A stretch of 9,756 nucleotides of DNA from Rugosibacter sp. (GTDB taxonomy: Bacteria > Pseudomonadota > Gammaproteobacteria > Burkholderiales > Rhodocyclaceae). Below are positions 8,158-9,756 of the stretch, piece by piece; the first letter of the stretch is position 1; each line of letters begins with the position of its first letter. The notes under the pieces were generated by a model. The model saw nothing but the letters and a program-made list of their open reading frames with translations, had not been told where the DNA came from and ran no database searches. The stretch lies in assembly GCA_030652715.1 (NCBI GenBank), contig JAUSQB010000229.1:1-9756 (forward strand), given 5' to 3'. A program made the position numbers and the translations under genes.

Positions 8158-8568
8158 ATGTCAGTTGAAGTTCATGGCGATAACGAGTTGTATGACGAGA
8201 TCAACATCACGCCGATGCTGGATCTCACCTATGTGCTATTGGTTATTTTCATCATCCTGACCACGGCCTCGGTGCAGGGTGTCAAAGTCAAGTCGCCGGA
8301 GACGGTGACAACGGGCAATTTGGCCAAACCGCAAACGCGTGCGATTACCGTGACGCGCGAAGGCAATGTGTTTCTGGATGCCTACCCGGTGGATATGGAA
8401 CAACTGGAAGCGCGGCTGGCGCAGTACAAGGCAGCCAACCCGGCGCTGCCGGTGGTGCTGAAGGGCGATGCTGAAGCCCAGTATGACAAGGTGATGCAGG
8501 CGCTGGAAATCTGCAAGCGGCTGGATATTCTTGAAATCGGTCTGGTCACCAAGCGGATGGGTGTGTAG
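8158..8568 (+). CDS. exbD: ExbD/TolR-family biopolymer transport protein, first copy
   Basis: Proton-coupling partner of ExbB, 136 residues, normal for the family. A short cytoplasmic N-terminus leads to NITPMLDLTYVLLVIF, where D22 is the conserved proton-carrying aspartate of the single transmembrane helix (~21-40). A periplasmic domain follows, with a mixed alpha/beta TolR-like end (VVLKGDAEAQYDKVMQALEIC and LEIGLVTKR). The ATG at 8158 is preferred; an in-frame GTG at 8149 would add three residues, and neither has a clear ribosome site. It begins 59 bases after the exbB stop, and that gap holds a T6 run (8105-8110) but no convincing hairpin. It is clearly different from the second copy outside the membrane segment. 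Confidence 0.95.
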   Translation: MSVEVHGDNELYDEINITPMLDLTYVLLVIFIILTTASVQGVKVKSPETVTTGNLAKPQTRAITVTREGNVFLDAYPVDMEQLEARLAQYKAANPALPVVLKGDAEAQYDKVMQALEICKRLDILEIGLVTKRMGV

Positions 8569-8570
8569 CC

Positions 8571-8975
8571 ATGCAAGTGCAATCGGATACCAAGCCTTAC
8601 GATTCAATGAACATCACGCCGATGCTGGACCTGGTGTATGTGTTGCTGGTGGTGTTCATCCTGATGACCACAGCCACCGTGCAGGGTTTTACCATGACGC
8701 TGCCCAAGCCCAGCAACAAGCCCAGCACCGAGAAGCACGATGTGAAAATTGTGCAGATCACTTCCACAGGGGCGGTGCTGCTCAACGGGATAGGCGTCAC
8801 CATGGACGAGTTGAAAAGCCAGTTGGCCGCCGCCAAGGCGCGGGATGCGAAGATGTCGGTGATGATCAAGGGCGACCCCTTGGCGCAATACGCGCGGGTG
8901 ATTGCCGTGGTGGATATGGCGAATGTGCTGGCGATTGAGGGCGTGGGTCTGGTGACTGCACGCATCGGTAATTGA
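8571..8975 (+). CDS. exbD: ExbD/TolR-family biopolymer transport protein, second copy
   Basis: Second ExbD, 134 residues, starting two bases after the stop of the first, so translation is probably coupled. NITPMLDLVYVLLVVF carries the conserved aspartate D20 in the single transmembrane helix (~19-38). A TLPKPSNKPS linker follows, then the periplasmic TolR-like domain ending in IEGVGLVTARIGN. The coding DNA shares an exact 20-base match with the first copy (8203-8222 against 8610-8629) over the NITPMLD region, and the proteins diverge strongly after residue ~42. ExbB complexes are known to hold two ExbD chains, so the two copies could form a heterodimer (inference). Confidence 0.95.
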   Translation: MQVQSDTKPYDSMNITPMLDLVYVLLVVFILMTTATVQGFTMTLPKPSNKPSTEKHDVKIVQITSTGAVLLNGIGVTMDELKSQLAAAKARDAKMSVMIKGDPLAQYARVIAVVDMANVLAIEGVGLVTARIGN

Positions 8976-8987
8976 GATGAGTGCGAT

Positions 8988-9659
8988 ATGAGTGGTCTGG
9001 CCGAAGAAGAGCTGGCGCGTAGCGACGCCAGCCGCCGGTGGCGCATGATTGGCGGTGCATTGCTTGTCGTGGCGGCGGTCGCTGTTGTTATCTACTTGTT
9101 GCAAGGCATGGGCAAGAGCGCGCCAACGCATCAAAGACAGGTGACCCGGATTACCGTGTTGCCGGATACGCCCCCACCGCCTCCGCCACCGCCGCCTAAA
9201 GAGCAGCCCAGAGAAACTAAAGACATCAAGCAGGACCAGCCCAGGCCAGTAGATGTTCCCCAGGAGGCGCAGCAACTGAAAATGGAGGGTGCGGCTGGGG
9301 ACGGCCCCAGCCCATTCGCAGCGGGTTCGGTTGCAAATGATTACATTGGCGGCAAAGTCGGTACTGGCGGTGGCGGCATGCAGTTCGCTTTTTTTTCCAA
9401 CGCGCTGCAGCGGCATATTCAGGACGAGCTGGCACGCAATCGGAAGCTCAAGCAGAGCGATTATCGGGTGACGGTGAAAGTCTGGATTGGTGCTGACGGG
9501 GCTATTCGCCGGGCCGAGCTGGTTGGTTCCACGGGCAATGCCGACACCGACCGTGCAATCCGGGCAGCCTTGACCGATCTTGGCCCCATGCGTACGGCGG
9601 TGCCGGAAAACCTGCCGCAGCCGATCAAGTTGCGCATTACCAATCGTATGACGGGTTAG
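8988..9659 (+). CDS. tonB: TonB-like energy transducer with polyproline stretch
   Basis: Periplasm-spanning energy transducer, 223 residues. It has a 19-residue basic cytoplasmic N-terminus and a signal anchor at ~20-40. The linker holds nine consecutive prolines (residues 62-70) and is rich in Lys, Glu and Gln. After a Gly-rich GGKVGTGGGG stretch comes a C-terminal domain at ~133-220 (VTVKVWIGADGAIRRAELVGS, IKLRITNRMTG). This end resembles the TonB_2/TolA C-terminal fold more than classical TonB: the YP motif and the Trp-x-Tyr/Phe-x-Pro element are not seen. The start follows the exbD stop by 12 bases; an ATG at 8977 closes after four codons. Position as the last member of an exbB-exbD-exbD set supports the TonB role. 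The outer-membrane partner is not in the window. Confidence 0.88.
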   Translation: MSGLAEEELARSDASRRWRMIGGALLVVAAVAVVIYLLQGMGKSAPTHQRQVTRITVLPDTPPPPPPPPPKEQPRETKDIKQDQPRPVDVPQEAQQLKMEGAAGDGPSPFAAGSVANDYIGGKVGTGGGGMQFAFFSNALQRHIQDELARNRKLKQSDYRVTVKVWIGADGAIRRAELVGSTGNADTDRAIRAALTDLGPMRTAVPENLPQPIKLRITNRMTG

Positions 9660-9692
9660 CAAGCAAAATTCAATTATGGGAAAGACTTCATC

Positions 9693-9756
9693 ATGAAATT
9701 TAGACAAAAATACTTGGGCCTTGTGATTGCCGCTATCGTAACCACAGGCTCTGCGC
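9693..9756 (+). CDS. Start of an exported protein, 3' partial, function unknown
   Basis: Only 21 codons are visible. They begin with MKFRQK, a basic n-region, followed by a hydrophobic LGLVIAAIVTTGSA core, a typical signal peptide approaching its cleavage site. GGGAAAG at 9678-9684 is a fitting ribosome binding site 8 bases before the ATG. The gene starts 33 bases after the tonB stop in the same direction, so it may belong to the same operon. A porin, a TPR protein or a TonB-dependent receptor would suit the context, but nothing in the visible residues tells them apart. Confidence 0.6.
   Translation, partial: MKFRQKYLGLVIAAIVTTGSA

Noticed and set aside
9676..9696. ATG at 9676 as start of the last gene
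   Set aside because: It runs into TGA after six codons; the ATG at 9693 has a ribosome site and a signal peptide.
8604..9707. Long minus-strand open frame (367 codons) opposite exbD2 and tonB
   Set aside because: It covers two clear genes on the other strand, has His/Arg-rich low-complexity content typical of shadow frames, and no family signature.
1..9756. CRISPR arrays, tRNA or rRNA genes, insertion sequences
   Set aside because: No regularly spaced direct repeats, no cloverleaf-like segment, no transposase frame or terminal inverted repeats were seen.

Overview
The window reads as a high-GC Gram-negative chromosome segment, most likely from a betaproteobacterium (for example a Nitrosomonadales, Methylophilales or Rhodocyclales relative). 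This rests on the codon bias and on the protein families present: two-partner-secretion-type giant exoproteins and an ExbB/ExbD/TonB energising complex, both of which need an outer membrane. The genus cannot be fixed from the sequence alone. All convincing genes are on the + strand.

Region 1 (start to 6158) is one very large open frame, already open at the left edge. It is the C-terminal ~2050 residues of a filamentous-haemagglutinin-family exoprotein carrying the conserved C-terminal blocks of the DUF3739 family. The secretion (TPS) domain and the true start lie to the left, outside the window. Its only two cysteines sit in the last 15 residues, which recalls the terminal cysteine-pair anchor of HMW1-type adhesins.

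Region 2 (6159-6412) is a 254-base non-coding gap. It holds a good candidate Rho-independent terminator for the exoprotein gene, then a possible sigma-54 promoter, and then a ~100-base leader with small hairpins.

Region 3 (6413-9659) is a compact unidirectional set: an ExbB-type proton-channel subunit fused behind a secreted DUF2341 + LamG-like module, two different ExbD proteins in tandem, and a short TonB-like protein with a TolA/TonB_2-like C-terminal domain. Thirty-three bases later (9693 to the edge) a further exported protein begins and is cut off by the window end.

Taken together, the proposed system is a dedicated proton-motive-force transducer (ExbB with a glycan- or protein-binding periplasmic head, an ExbD pair, TonB) placed next to a giant surface adhesin. 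The likely role, which is an inference, is to power the secretion, gating, retention or assembly of the adhesin, or a TonB-dependent outer-membrane partner encoded further right. The components belong to known families. The arrangement, the head domain on ExbB, the missing TM3 glutamate in ExbB and the non-identical ExbD pair are what make it worth attention.
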